Shown here: piece by piece, positions 1 to 9,563 of the stretch
How the letters are laid out: each line of letters opens with the position of its first letter
Position numbering within the stretch: position 1 is the stretch's first letter
Assembly (NCBI RefSeq): GCF_030125375.1
Contig: NZ_JASJUU010000007.1
Coordinates: 249,416-313,415 of the forward strand
Source of the DNA: Pseudoalteromonas umbrosa
Lineage (GTDB): Bacteria > Pseudomonadota > Gammaproteobacteria > Enterobacterales > Alteromonadaceae
Length of the DNA stretch: 64,000 nucleotides
Direction: 5' to 3'
Program-made: the position numbers and the translations under genes
Notes under the pieces: generated by a model
The model's input: only the letters and a program-made list of their open reading frames with translations
The model's database searches: none
Told to the model about the DNA's origin: nothing

Positions 1-635
1 TACTTTGCCTGATAATCATAAAACCCACGTGGTGTACGCATTTCGATAACCGGAAGTGCCTGACCATCAAAGATACTGACAGTAAACTCACGCCCTTCAA
101 TCCATTGCTCAACCAATACTTGATTGTCAAACTTAAAAGCATCATTCAATGCCGCAATTAATGAGTTTTCATCATGCGCCTTTGCCATACCGACACTAGA
201 GCCCTCATGACTTGGTTTTACCATGACCTCGCCAAGCTCATTAATAATTGCTTTAGCATCGTATCCGCTGTGTTTATCTACAACAGCATATTTAGCCGTA
301 CTGAGTTTGGCAGACTCAAACAAGTGCTTACAGCGAATTTTGTCCATCGCTAATGCACTACCTAACACACCACTGCCAGTATAAGGGATCCCCATAAACT
401 CAAGCGCTCCTTGCACCGTGCCATCTTCTCCCCCTCTGCCATGTAAAGCAATAAATACACGCTTCACATTCAGTGAGGTAAGCTCAGAAATGCTACGCTG
501 CGCTGGGTCAAATGCAATAACATCAACACCTTGGTTTTTCAGTGCGTCTACAACCGCCTTTCCCGAAGCTAAAGACACTTCGCGTTCTGCTGAGTTGCCA
601 CCAAGTAAAACGGCTACTTTACCAAATTGACTCAT
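1..635 (-). CDS. ddl: D-alanine--D-alanine ligase, 3' end cut by window edge
   Basis: Joins two D-Ala residues (ATP-dependent) to make the dipeptide that MurF adds to the peptidoglycan precursor; cytoplasmic. About 211 N-terminal codons are present. The start reads MSQFGKVAVLLGG and is followed by the ATP-grasp Ddl signatures NSAEREVSL and HGRGGEDGTVQG, so the family assignment is secure; the order within the dcw cluster suggests the DdlB type. The ATG at 635 overlaps the murC stop in an ATGA junction, which fixes the start and indicates translational coupling. The C-terminal half, with the Mg/ATP-binding residues, lies outside the window, so I cannot tell whether the gene is intact. Confidence 0.95.
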   Translation of the reverse strand, partial: MSQFGKVAVLLGGNSAEREVSLASGKAVVDALKNQGVDVIAFDPAQRSISELTSLNVKRVFIALHGRGGEDGTVQGALEFMGIPYTGSGVLGSALAMDKIRCKHLFESAKLSTAKYAVVDKHSGYDAKAIINELGEVMVKPSHEGSSVGMAKAHDENSLIAALNDAFKFDNQVLVEQWIEGREFTVSIFDGQALPVIEMRTPRGFYDYQAK

Positions 636-2098
636 TGATTCTCCGCTTTCAACTTTTGCTTAGATAACTCAGTGGCAGCCAATTGCTTAACAATCTGGCC
701 AATATTACCTGCCCCCTGAGTAATCACTAAATCTTTATCCTCGATTACATCTGCTAAAACATTCATTAATTCAGTATGTTCTGCTACATGGATGGGCTCA
801 ATTCCGCGCTGTCTTAGACTGCGACATAAGGCTTTACTATCTGCTCCCACAATAGGTGATTCACCTGCAGAATAAACATCCAACAAAATCAATTGATCAA
901 CTTCGCTAAGCACTTTAACGAATTCTTCATACAGATCTCTCGTACGTGTGTATCTATGAGGTTGGTAAAGCATAACTAATCTTTTATCTGGCCACCCTGC
1001 ACGCGCAGCTTGAATAGTGACGGCAACTTCTGATGGGTGATGTCCGTAGTCATCCACCAACATCACTTCCCCAGAGTCATTATTAAACGTGCCATAATGC
1101 TGAAAACGACGCCCTATTCCAGCAAACTCTTTTAGCGCGACTTGTATCGCCATATTTTCGATATCGTGATCTCTTGCAATCGCAATGGCAGCTGTTGCAT
1201 TTAACGCGTTATGTTTACCCGGCATATTCAATCTGATGTCTATGCTAAAGCCCGATTTATGAATCACAGTAAAACGACAACTTTCTACATGCTGTACATA
1301 ATCAACCATGCGGTAGTCAGCATCTTCGCTTTCACCATACGTGATGGTTGGCCTTGCAAATCTTGGTAATAACTCCCTTACCACAGGTGAGTCAATGCAT
1401 ACCACAGCTAACCCATAAAAAGGTAAATTATGTATAAAGTCGATATAGGTATCTTTGAGCTTTTCAAAGTCACCGCCATACGTATCCATATGATCAGCTT
1501 CAATGTTTGTGATCACAGACGCCATTGGCTGTAAGTGAAGGAATGACGCATCACTTTCATCAGCTTCAGCGATCAGTACGTCACTGCTTCCAACTTTTGC
1601 ATTGCTACCAGCACTATTGAGTAGTCCGCCAATAATAAATGTTGGATCAAGCTGTGCTTCTGCAAAAATGCTTGCAATTAGACTCGTCGTCGTTGTTTTA
1701 CCATGTGTGCCAGCAACAGCTATACCGTGTCTAAAACGCATTAACTCTGCTAGCATCTCTGCACGTCTTACAACAGGTACACGCGCCTGTTGTGCAGCAA
1801 CAATCTCTGGGTTTGCCGTATCAATTGCACTAGACACAACGACCACATCAGCATCAGTGACATTCGCAGCATCATGACCAATAAAAATCTCAGCCCCAAC
1901 TTTTAATAAACGTTCTGTCATCGCATTTTGTGCGATATCTGAACCTGTGATCCGGTAACCTTCATAGGCTAACACTTCCGCTATACCGCCCATACCCGCA
2001 CCGCCAATTCCAATAAAATGAATGGTATTGATGCGTCTCATAGCTCGGCGATATTTATTCTCTTTCACAACTTTCTCTTCAACTTGTAACTTGTTCAA
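632..2098 (-). CDS. murC: UDP-N-acetylmuramate--L-alanine ligase
   Basis: First amino-acid-adding Mur ligase: attaches L-Ala to UDP-MurNAc with ATP in the cytoplasm. The 488-residue protein has the N-terminal Rossmann motif FIGIGGAGMGGIAE (about residues 28-41), the ligase P-loop GTHGKTTT (130-137) and the C-terminal Mur ligase domain (DDYGHHPSE, YQPHRYTRT). Length matches the family. The first ATG gives an N-terminal extension before the Rossmann strand like that of other gammaproteobacterial MurC proteins, so it is kept, although it overlaps the 3' end of murG by 20 bp. It is between murG and ddl in the dcw cluster. Confidence 0.98.
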   Translation of the reverse strand: MNKLQVEEKVVKENKYRRAMRRINTIHFIGIGGAGMGGIAEVLAYEGYRITGSDIAQNAMTERLLKVGAEIFIGHDAANVTDADVVVVSSAIDTANPEIVAAQQARVPVVRRAEMLAELMRFRHGIAVAGTHGKTTTTSLIASIFAEAQLDPTFIIGGLLNSAGSNAKVGSSDVLIAEADESDASFLHLQPMASVITNIEADHMDTYGGDFEKLKDTYIDFIHNLPFYGLAVVCIDSPVVRELLPRFARPTITYGESEDADYRMVDYVQHVESCRFTVIHKSGFSIDIRLNMPGKHNALNATAAIAIARDHDIENMAIQVALKEFAGIGRRFQHYGTFNNDSGEVMLVDDYGHHPSEVAVTIQAARAGWPDKRLVMLYQPHRYTRTRDLYEEFVKVLSEVDQLILLDVYSAGESPIVGADSKALCRSLRQRGIEPIHVAEHTELMNVLADVIEDKDLVITQGAGNIGQIVKQLAATELSKQKLKAENQ

Positions 2099-3143
2099 TT
2101 ATTTCGACCACAGACTTAGTCGCATTGAGCTGTGCGCACATTTTAGCCCGCTTCGCTTTTTCTTCAATTAAGTGTGGCTCGTCAAAATATGGCTTTAACA
2201 GCGTCACCATACTTGTCTTATTTAATTCTTGTTGCGGCATGATTAGTGCCGCATGTTCATCAACTAACGCCCGCGCATTTAATGTCTGATGATCATCGAC
2301 AGCATGAGGCAAGGGTACGAACACCGCCATTTTTCCTGCCGCAGCCACTTCACTGACAGTTAAAGCGCCAGCGCGGCAGATTATCATATCAGCCCATTCA
2401 TAGGCTTGATCCATATTTTCGATAAACTCAGTGACTTTATATGTAAACTCACCTTGTGAATAACTTTGGGTCACCGACTCTCCATTGCCTTTGCCACTTT
2501 GATGCCAAACAGATAGTGCTCTTCCAGTCGACTGACTTAATAATGAAAAGACACTTGGCAGTGCGTCATTTAGGGCCTTTGCCCCCAGAGAGCCACCTAC
2601 CACTAAACAATTTATTTGCTGCGCAACAGGTCTAACTTTAATCTGTGCAACAGACTCTCTAATTGGATTGCCCACTACGTCATGTTGCTTGCCAGCAAAT
2701 GCGCCGTTAAATGCGCATAAAACACGAGTTGCGAGCTTGGCGAGCAACCGATTACTCAAACCAGCCACAGCATTTTGCTCGTGAATGATAAGTGGTACGC
2801 CCAACATTTTTGCCGCAATACCAACCGGTCCAGTCACATACCCACCCATTGCGAGAACCGCATCAGGTTTTTGAGTTTTAATGATTTTTCTCGCAGCATA
2901 AATGGCTTTCAGTATCATAATAGGTGCTTTCAAAAGGCGCTTAATACCATTGCCTCTTAGCCCCTTTACTTTAATGTAATCAATCTCAATTCCATGTTTT
3001 GGCACCACTTGCGATTCCATTCTATCTTCAGTGCCAACCCAAGAAACTTCCCAGCCAAGTTGTTTTAAGTTTTCTGCAACAGCAATACCAGGGAAAATAT
3101 GTCCGCCAGTGCCGCCAGCAGCTACTAATAATCGCCTGCTCAT
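2079..3143 (-). CDS. murG: UDP-GlcNAc:lipid I GlcNAc transferase
   Basis: Glycosyltransferase (GT28) that adds GlcNAc to lipid I to give lipid II at the inner face of the cytoplasmic membrane. It has 354 residues, with the glycine-rich N-terminal loop AAGGTGGHIFPG near residues 8-19, the second-domain loop VVGGSLGAKALND, and the UDP-GlcNAc-binding region CRAGALTVSEVAAAG followed by PLPHAVDDHQ. No signal peptide or membrane segment is visible; it is expected to sit peripherally on the membrane. The start overlaps the ftsW stop by 4 bp and the end overlaps murC by 20 bp. Confidence 0.98.
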   Translation of the reverse strand: MSRRLLVAAGGTGGHIFPGIAVAENLKQLGWEVSWVGTEDRMESQVVPKHGIEIDYIKVKGLRGNGIKRLLKAPIMILKAIYAARKIIKTQKPDAVLAMGGYVTGPVGIAAKMLGVPLIIHEQNAVAGLSNRLLAKLATRVLCAFNGAFAGKQHDVVGNPIRESVAQIKVRPVAQQINCLVVGGSLGAKALNDALPSVFSLLSQSTGRALSVWHQSGKGNGESVTQSYSQGEFTYKVTEFIENMDQAYEWADMIICRAGALTVSEVAAAGKMAVFVPLPHAVDDHQTLNARALVDEHAALIMPQQELNKTSMVTLLKPYFDEPHLIEEKAKRAKMCAQLNATKSVVEIIEQVTS

Positions 3144-4315
3144 CGCTTACTGCCTCTCGATGTTGCTTGCCTTGTCGACATTTTGGTTTCAAAATCTATG
3201 CGCTGTAATAGCCCAGCGGCAATAGTCATCACCAGTAAACTTGATCCGCCATAAGAAACAAACGGTAATGTCAGCCCCTTTGTCGGGAGCATACCTGCAC
3301 TGGCTCCTACATTAACCAAGGTTTGAAATGCAAACCAAATACCAATTCCTAACGCCAAATAGCCTTCATATTCTTTTTGTGATTTCAGTGCTTGCTGACC
3401 GATGATAAGGGCTCTAAAAACCAAGGTCCCTAACATTAACAGCACACAAACAACACCCATGAAACCAAGCTCTTCAGCTATCACGGCAAAAATGAAATCA
3501 TTATGCGCTTCTGGCAGATACTGTAGCTTTTGCACACTGTTACCTAAGCCTTGGCCAAACCAACCGCCTTGCCCATAGGCCATCAAAGACTGAACAAGTT
3601 GATAACCTTTGCCAAAAGGATCTTTCCAAGGTTCCAGAAAACCTACAACCCTAGCCATACGATAAGGCTCAAAGATAATCAGCATAATCACTAAAAAAAC
3701 ACCTGTCAGCATCAGCACAAAAAACTGCCAAAGCTTTGCACCTGCAAGAAATAGTAAGCCAACGGTAGTCACAAAAATAACAACCACAGTGCCCAAATCA
3801 GGCTGCATTAGAATGAGAAAAGCATACACAGCAAATACCACGATAGGCTTTGCAAAACCTTTGATATTTTCTTGTACTTCATCTCGCTTACGTACTAAGT
3901 AGCCTGCGATGTAACTGATAAAAAACAATTTTGCGACTTCTGCAGCTTGTATACCGACGGGACCAACTGGGATCCATCTTCTTGCCCCATTTGCTTCACG
4001 GCCAATGATCAAGACCAAAATCAGCATCAATACACCGAGTAATAACAAATAAGGATTAAAGCGCTTCCACCACATCATGGATACAGAGGTGCTTAACCAA
4101 AATAAGATCATCCCCATAAACAAGAACATGCCGTGACGCACTATGATGTGATAAGGGTTATCAAATAAGCGCTCTGCAACTGGCATAGAGGCACTTGTGA
4201 CCATCACAAACCCAACTCCGATTAGGCATAACATGGCGTAAAGTAAAGGTAAATCAAATAGAGTATCTGACTTCTTAAACTCAAAAATGCCTTTCAGGTT
4301 GATGGTCGCAATCAT
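3140..4315 (-). CDS. ftsW: Septal peptidoglycan glycosyltransferase / SEDS protein FtsW
   Basis: SEDS-family polytopic membrane glycosyltransferase that polymerises lipid II at the septum together with FtsI (PBP3), encoded upstream in the same cluster. The 391-residue product is strongly hydrophobic, with about ten predicted membrane segments, the SEDS motif region GREANGARRWIPVG, and a conserved C-terminal block containing LGFMGVVCVL and LPTKGLTLPFVSYGGSS. The N-terminus has a soluble head of about 23 residues. It starts directly after the murD stop (no gap). Being next to murG and murD, away from rodA/mrdA, supports FtsW rather than RodA. Confidence 0.97.
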   Translation of the reverse strand: MIATINLKGIFEFKKSDTLFDLPLLYAMLCLIGVGFVMVTSASMPVAERLFDNPYHIIVRHGMFLFMGMILFWLSTSVSMMWWKRFNPYLLLLGVLMLILVLIIGREANGARRWIPVGPVGIQAAEVAKLFFISYIAGYLVRKRDEVQENIKGFAKPIVVFAVYAFLILMQPDLGTVVVIFVTTVGLLFLAGAKLWQFFVLMLTGVFLVIMLIIFEPYRMARVVGFLEPWKDPFGKGYQLVQSLMAYGQGGWFGQGLGNSVQKLQYLPEAHNDFIFAVIAEELGFMGVVCVLLMLGTLVFRALIIGQQALKSQKEYEGYLALGIGIWFAFQTLVNVGASAGMLPTKGLTLPFVSYGGSSLLVMTIAAGLLQRIDFETKMSTRQATSRGSKR

Positions 4316-5635
4316 TTATAGCTCCTCAACCAACTTGCAAAACTCATCACCGCGAGCCATGTAATTTGGATACATATCAATGCTTGCACAAGCTGGTGCT
4401 AAGAGCACAATGTCGCCTGCTTGCGCCAACTGACTTGCGCCAATTACAGCCTCATGTAAAGACGTAACAAGATGACTGTGCGTGTGCATAGACGAAAACA
4501 AAGCACCATCTTTGCCAAAGCAATAAATTGCTCTACAGTACTTTTGGATTGGCAGGCCAAGTGGACTCACATCAGCGCCTTTAGCGTCTCCGCCTACAAT
4601 CAAAATAATCTTATTGGCATCAGTATATAGGCTTTCAAGTGCACTCACCGTGGCACCGACATTGGTCGCTTTTGAATCATTAAAATATTTAACCCCAGTA
4701 ACCTCTGCGACTAACTGACAGCGATGCGACAAGCCTGTGAAGCTTGAAAACGCATCCTTAAAAGCTTGGAGATTGATTTTAAATGGGGACAATAGCGCCA
4801 TGACTGCCAGCGCATTAAATTGATTATGCTTTCCTGACAGGGCCAAATGCTCAACAGCTAAAGTCGGTTGACCATACACACTAAAGAAAGACCCCTTTGG
4901 CGTGTCTGTGAGACAATAATCTGCATTGCCCAACCCAACGCTCACTGCATGCGTATGTGGTAAAAACGTTTTTTCATCTTCTAAATTGTAAACTAAACAC
5001 TCAGTTTGCTGATAGATACGTTTTTTCGCCGCACAATAAGCATCAAAATCAGGATATCTATCCATGTGATCTTCTGTGATATTCAGGATCATCGCACTGG
5101 TACACTTCAGGCTATCAGTTGTTTCGAGTTGAAAACTAGAAAGCTCTAATATGATCACATCAAGATCACGCTCAAGCAGCTCTAATACCGAAGTACCAAT
5201 ATTGCCACCCAAGCCAACTTTTAACCCTGCTGATTGACACACTGCATGAGCAAGACTGACGACCGTTGATTTACCGTTTGAGCCTGTTACCGCAACTACC
5301 GGTGTTGAGTTTAAACGAGCAAATAGCTCAACATCACCAATGACTTCTGCGCCATGTGCAATTGCCTCTGCGACATACCTATCATATAGCGGGATCCCAG
5401 GACTAATAATGATCACATCGGTATCAACTAAAGCGCCCTCGGCAAGAGGGCCAAATACCGCCTCACAATCAGGGGCATTATGGGCTAGCCAATCGGCACC
5501 GGGCGGCACAGCACGCGTATCCACAACTTTTGGCACAATATCATGTTGTAGTAAAAAGCGTACGGTACCTAAGCCCGATATACCGAGCCCAAGTACTGTC
5601 ACTGTTTTTTGCTTCAACGAATCTAAATAACTCAT
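4316..5635 (-). CDS. murD: UDP-N-acetylmuramoyl-L-alanine--D-glutamate ligase
   Basis: Second Mur ligase; adds D-Glu to UDP-MurNAc-L-Ala in the cytoplasm. It has 439 residues: N-terminal Rossmann motif VLGLGISGLGTV, ATP P-loop VTGSNGKSTV (about residues 116-125), central motifs ILNITEDHMDRY and LSGKHNQFNA, and the C-terminal domain with YFNDSKATN and IVGGDAKGAD. All hallmark Mur ligase residues are present. It abuts mraY upstream (starting at the base after the mraY stop) and ftsW downstream, consistent with one transcript. Confidence 0.98.
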   Translation of the reverse strand: MSYLDSLKQKTVTVLGLGISGLGTVRFLLQHDIVPKVVDTRAVPPGADWLAHNAPDCEAVFGPLAEGALVDTDVIIISPGIPLYDRYVAEAIAHGAEVIGDVELFARLNSTPVVAVTGSNGKSTVVSLAHAVCQSAGLKVGLGGNIGTSVLELLERDLDVIILELSSFQLETTDSLKCTSAMILNITEDHMDRYPDFDAYCAAKKRIYQQTECLVYNLEDEKTFLPHTHAVSVGLGNADYCLTDTPKGSFFSVYGQPTLAVEHLALSGKHNQFNALAVMALLSPFKINLQAFKDAFSSFTGLSHRCQLVAEVTGVKYFNDSKATNVGATVSALESLYTDANKIILIVGGDAKGADVSPLGLPIQKYCRAIYCFGKDGALFSSMHTHSHLVTSLHEAVIGASQLAQAGDIVLLAPACASIDMYPNYMARGDEFCKLVEEL

Positions 5636-6718
5636 TTATCTTATCTTTAACGTCGCCAAACCAGCTAATACTAAGATGAAAGAAATGATCCAAAAGCGCA
5701 CAATAACACGTGGCTCTGGCCATCCTTTAAGTTCATAATGATGGTGTATTGGTGCCATCCTAAAAATACGCTGCCCTCGAAGCTTATACGAGCCCACTTG
5801 TAAGATTACAGATAGCGCTTCCATTACAAATACACCACCCATAATCACCAACACCAACTCTTGTCGAACTAAAATTGCTATGATCCCAAGCGCACCACCT
5901 AGAGCTAACGAACCAACATCGCCCATAAAAACTTGAGCTGGATAAGTGTTAAACCATAAAAACCCAAGTCCTGCGCCCACAATAGCCGTACAAACAACAA
6001 CGAGTTCGCTCGCCAATGGTAAATGAGGAATGTGGAGATAATTTGAGAAGTTCACATTACCCGTTAAATAGGCAATGATCGCCAGCGCAGCAGCAACTAA
6101 AATAGTCGGTACAATGGCCAATCCATCTAAGCCATCGGTCAAGTTCACTGCGTTAGACGTACCCACTATCACAAAATAACTCATGACGAGGTAAAAAAGC
6201 CCAAGCTGTGGCAATACATCTTTGAAAAAAGGCACAACCAAAGACGTTTCTTCAGGCGACGTAGTGGTTGAATATAAAAATGCAGCGACAGAGATGGCAA
6301 TAACCGATTGCCAAAAATACTTCCATCGAGCAATGAGTCCTTTACTGTCTTTACGTATCACTTTCCTGTAATCATCAACGAAGCCAACAATACCCAAAGA
6401 GCCGATCACAAATAAGGTTACCCACACATATTTATTGCTTAGATCGCCCCACATCAAGGAACTGACGAAGATCGCTGCCAAAATAAGCAGACCACCCATG
6501 GTTGGCGTGCCAGATTTAGACAAATGTGATTCAGGGCCATCATCTCGCACAGTTTGCCCAATTTGCATACGTTGCAAAGCACGAATAAGCTTTGGACCGA
6601 AATACAATGAGATAAGTAAGGCGGTCAAGATCCCTAAAATAGCGCGTACGGTCAAATAGGAAAAGATATTAAATCCACTGTAGTATTGCGTTAAATACTC
6701 TGCTAACCAAACTAACAT
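5636..6718 (-). CDS. mraY: Phospho-MurNAc-pentapeptide transferase (lipid I synthase)
   Basis: Integral membrane enzyme that moves phospho-MurNAc-pentapeptide onto undecaprenyl phosphate to make lipid I. The 360-residue protein has about ten membrane spans and the MraY signatures VRDDGPESHLSKSGTPTMGG in cytoplasmic loop 1, AVNLTDGLDGLA (catalytic Asp region), FMGDVGSLALGG and the HHH motif IHHHYELKGWPE. Its length equals that of the E. coli enzyme. The start shares one base with the murF stop. Confidence 0.98.
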   Translation of the reverse strand: MLVWLAEYLTQYYSGFNIFSYLTVRAILGILTALLISLYFGPKLIRALQRMQIGQTVRDDGPESHLSKSGTPTMGGLLILAAIFVSSLMWGDLSNKYVWVTLFVIGSLGIVGFVDDYRKVIRKDSKGLIARWKYFWQSVIAISVAAFLYSTTTSPEETSLVVPFFKDVLPQLGLFYLVMSYFVIVGTSNAVNLTDGLDGLAIVPTILVAAALAIIAYLTGNVNFSNYLHIPHLPLASELVVVCTAIVGAGLGFLWFNTYPAQVFMGDVGSLALGGALGIIAILVRQELVLVIMGGVFVMEALSVILQVGSYKLRGQRIFRMAPIHHHYELKGWPEPRVIVRFWIISFILVLAGLATLKIR

Positions 6719-8100
6719 TATCTGTCCCCACGTTCTGAGTTTGTATGCGCTGAAATAAGATCAGCGACCAATAGCTCCATGCGGGCACTACGCGATCCTT
6801 TTACAAGCAAAGTGCATTGGCTTGTCTCGTTTTCAATAAATTGGGAAAGTACCTCAAGCATATGTTCACGTGTTGAAAAGTGACGATTAGGCTGCTCAAA
6901 TACTTGACTTGCATAGCGACTCAATACCCCTAAAGTGAACACCGCATCAATACCTTGCTGCTGGGCAAACTCGCCCACTTCTTGATGGTAAGCCCTTGCT
7001 TCTTCACCCAACTCAGCCATGTCACCTAGCGCTAATACGCGAGTACCAGGCATGTCTTTTAATAATTCAATTGCGGCTTTCACTGAGCGTACATTGGCGT
7101 TGTAAGTATCATCCACTACACGTAACGCGCTTGAAACATCTATCACATTCACTCGCCCTTTTACGACTGGCATGTCTTTCAATGCAATAGCGATATCTTG
7201 CAACGAAGTACCAAATGGTAAAGTAAGCGATGCGGCAATCACTGCATTCATCACATTGTGCTTGCCTGGTAGCGCCAATTTCACTTGCTGAGTTGCTTTC
7301 TCTGTACAAAGCGTAAACTCGGCACAGCCAAATTCATCTAACTGAATGCCTTCCGCCCACACATCCAATTTATCTTGCATTGAGAAGCGCTTAATAGACT
7401 GCTGGCCCAGACTGGCTTCCCACATAGGCGCAAACTCGCTATCACAGTTTATAATCGCCACACCCTGGTCTTTAAGCCCACCAAAGATTTCGCCTTTTGC
7501 TTGGCCAATACCTTCAATAGAGCCAAATCCCTCTAAATGAGACGGCGCAACATTGCATACCACAGCCACATCAGGTTTCGTTAAGCCGCTAGTGTAAGCA
7601 ATTTCACCAATGTGGTTTGCACCTAATTCTATCACCGCATATTCGTCATCTTCTGATAAACGAAGTAATGTCAAAGGCACGCCAATGTCATTATTGAAAT
7701 TGCCTTTGGTAGCAAGCACTTTACCGCGTCTAGATAAAATAGCTGCGGTCATCTCTTTTACTGTGGTTTTCCCCACACTACCAGTTATCGCCACTGTCTT
7801 TGGAGCGACGTGTTGCATCACTGCTTGACCCAACTCTCCCAGAGCTTTACGTGTATCCGATACAATAAATTGCACAATATCCACATCGACAGGCTCTGAA
7901 ACAATTGCCGCTATTGCTCCTTTTTGCTTTGCTTGTTCAACAAATTTATGGCCATCGAAATTAGCACCTTTTAGTGCTAAAAAAACCTCATTATCGGTTA
8001 TTGTTCTTGTATCTGTATTTATGTTGGCAACCGCCAAATTCTGCCCACAAAAAGGGGCCTCAAGTACTTCTGCAAGCCAAGAAAAATCCATCTTGATCAT
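6718..8100 (-). CDS. murF: UDP-MurNAc-tripeptide--D-Ala-D-Ala ligase
   Basis: Last Mur ligase of the cytoplasmic pathway; adds the D-Ala-D-Ala dipeptide made by Ddl. 460 residues with the P-loop ITGSVGKTTVKEM near residue 105, the ELGANHIGEI motif, PGKHNVMNAV and the C-terminal VVDDTYNAN motif typical of MurF. The first ATG (MIKMDFSWLAEVL) overlaps the murE stop by 4 bp; a second Met three codons in is a possible alternative start. No anomalies. Confidence 0.98.
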   Translation of the reverse strand: MIKMDFSWLAEVLEAPFCGQNLAVANINTDTRTITDNEVFLALKGANFDGHKFVEQAKQKGAIAAIVSEPVDVDIVQFIVSDTRKALGELGQAVMQHVAPKTVAITGSVGKTTVKEMTAAILSRRGKVLATKGNFNNDIGVPLTLLRLSEDDEYAVIELGANHIGEIAYTSGLTKPDVAVVCNVAPSHLEGFGSIEGIGQAKGEIFGGLKDQGVAIINCDSEFAPMWEASLGQQSIKRFSMQDKLDVWAEGIQLDEFGCAEFTLCTEKATQQVKLALPGKHNVMNAVIAASLTLPFGTSLQDIAIALKDMPVVKGRVNVIDVSSALRVVDDTYNANVRSVKAAIELLKDMPGTRVLALGDMAELGEEARAYHQEVGEFAQQQGIDAVFTLGVLSRYASQVFEQPNRHFSTREHMLEVLSQFIENETSQCTLLVKGSRSARMELLVADLISAHTNSERGDR

Positions 8101-9563
8101 GCACTTTCCCCCTGTAATATTGATTTCACCAAACTCCTATCACAAAAGCTCAGCGTTTGATTTCCTATAATTTGATAGTCTTCATGCCCTTTTCCAGCGA
8201 TCAATACTACACTGTCTTGATCAGCGTGTTTGATTGCATATCGAATGGCTTGCTCTCTATCTGGTTGTGACACAGCATACTCAGGTTCACTGAGCCCAGC
8301 CTTAATGTCATCTATTATTGTGTTTGGATCTTCACTTCGAGGGTTATCAGAGGTTATGACCACAGTGTCAGCAAATTGCTCAGCAGCCTTGGCCATTAAT
8401 GGTCTTTTTCCTTTATCTCGGTCTCCACCACAACCAAATACGCAACTTACTTTTCCAGGAACATGTTGTTGTAGTGCTTTCAATGCAAGCTCTAACGCTT
8501 CTGGGGTATGTGCATAATCTACAATACAAGTTGGGAACCCTGATGATCTAAATGCTTGCATGCGACCATCGACTGGCTCTAACTTAGCCACAGCTGTTTT
8601 CAACTTCGTCAGTTTGTAATTTTGTACCAATAGTGCGGCAATCGCTGCTGCTAAATTATAAACATTAAACAGCCCGTACAAATTTGTAGTGATCTCTGCG
8701 TCGCCCCAAGAAGTATCAAGCTTTAGAGAAATACCATTTTGATCGCACACCACTTGGTGAAAAAAAACGTAGTGCTGATATGAATGAGAATCTGGCTTTT
8801 GTCCATATACGATACACTCATCTAATGCGAGATCCCCTAACCATTGTCGGGCATACATATCATCGATGTTGAGCACTTTGTATTTCGCTGAACTTTCAGT
8901 AAATAGACGCTTTTTCGCTTTCGCATAACTGTCCATATCACCGTGATAATCTAAATGATCACGGCTTAAATTAGTGAACACCGCGACGTCAAATTCAACC
9001 TGCTCAGTTCTACCTTGAACAATCCCATGAGATGACACTTCCATAGCCACTTGATTAAAATCAGTCTGCAACTCACTGAAAATCTGCTGCAATAAAACTG
9101 CGGAAGGTGTTGTATTGTGTAAAGGGGTTAATGCATCTGGTGCACCATAACCCAATGTCCCTATCACAGCACTGGGAGTACCACACTGTGCTGCCAAACT
9201 CGCGATCATCGCAGTCGTCGTCGATTTACCATTCGTGCCAGTGACTCCTACCACAGACATCGCCGCACTTGGCGTTTGGTAAAACAGCGCTGCAATACGA
9301 GCTAGGTTTTTCTTCAACTGCGCAATGCGTATGATAGGTATTGATATCGCATCGACATCGGCTTGCTCATCAACTAAAACGCATGCTGCGCCATGCTCGG
9401 CAGCCATTGAAATAAATTTCGTGCCATCTAATTGATGCCCTGAAATGGCAATAAAGCAATCCCCTTCGGACACCTCTCGGCTATCTAAACGCAATGCATT
9501 TACAAATATTTGTGGACTCACTACCCCAAAATTTTTGAGTACTTCAGTTAAGTCACGCATCAT
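8097..9563 (-). CDS. murE: UDP-MurNAc-tripeptide synthetase (meso-DAP adding)
   Basis: Third Mur ligase; adds meso-diaminopimelate to UDP-MurNAc-L-Ala-D-Glu. The P-loop is VTGTNGKSTTTAM and the DNPR motif (ITSDNPRSEDP) is the family marker for meso-DAP rather than lysine. The open frame extends to 9611, but three consecutive ATGs at 9566, 9563 and 9560 (MMMRDLTEVLKNFG) follow an AGGA at 9571-9574, giving spacings of 4, 7 and 10; 9563 has the best spacing, so I start there (488 residues). With this start the gene overlaps the ftsI 3' end by 11 bp, against 59 bp with the longest frame. The exact choice among the three ATGs is uncertain. Confidence 0.95.
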   Translation of the reverse strand: MMRDLTEVLKNFGVVSPQIFVNALRLDSREVSEGDCFIAISGHQLDGTKFISMAAEHGAACVLVDEQADVDAISIPIIRIAQLKKNLARIAALFYQTPSAAMSVVGVTGTNGKSTTTAMIASLAAQCGTPSAVIGTLGYGAPDALTPLHNTTPSAVLLQQIFSELQTDFNQVAMEVSSHGIVQGRTEQVEFDVAVFTNLSRDHLDYHGDMDSYAKAKKRLFTESSAKYKVLNIDDMYARQWLGDLALDECIVYGQKPDSHSYQHYVFFHQVVCDQNGISLKLDTSWGDAEITTNLYGLFNVYNLAAAIAALLVQNYKLTKLKTAVAKLEPVDGRMQAFRSSGFPTCIVDYAHTPEALELALKALQQHVPGKVSCVFGCGGDRDKGKRPLMAKAAEQFADTVVITSDNPRSEDPNTIIDDIKAGLSEPEYAVSQPDREQAIRYAIKHADQDSVVLIAGKGHEDYQIIGNQTLSFCDRSLVKSILQGESA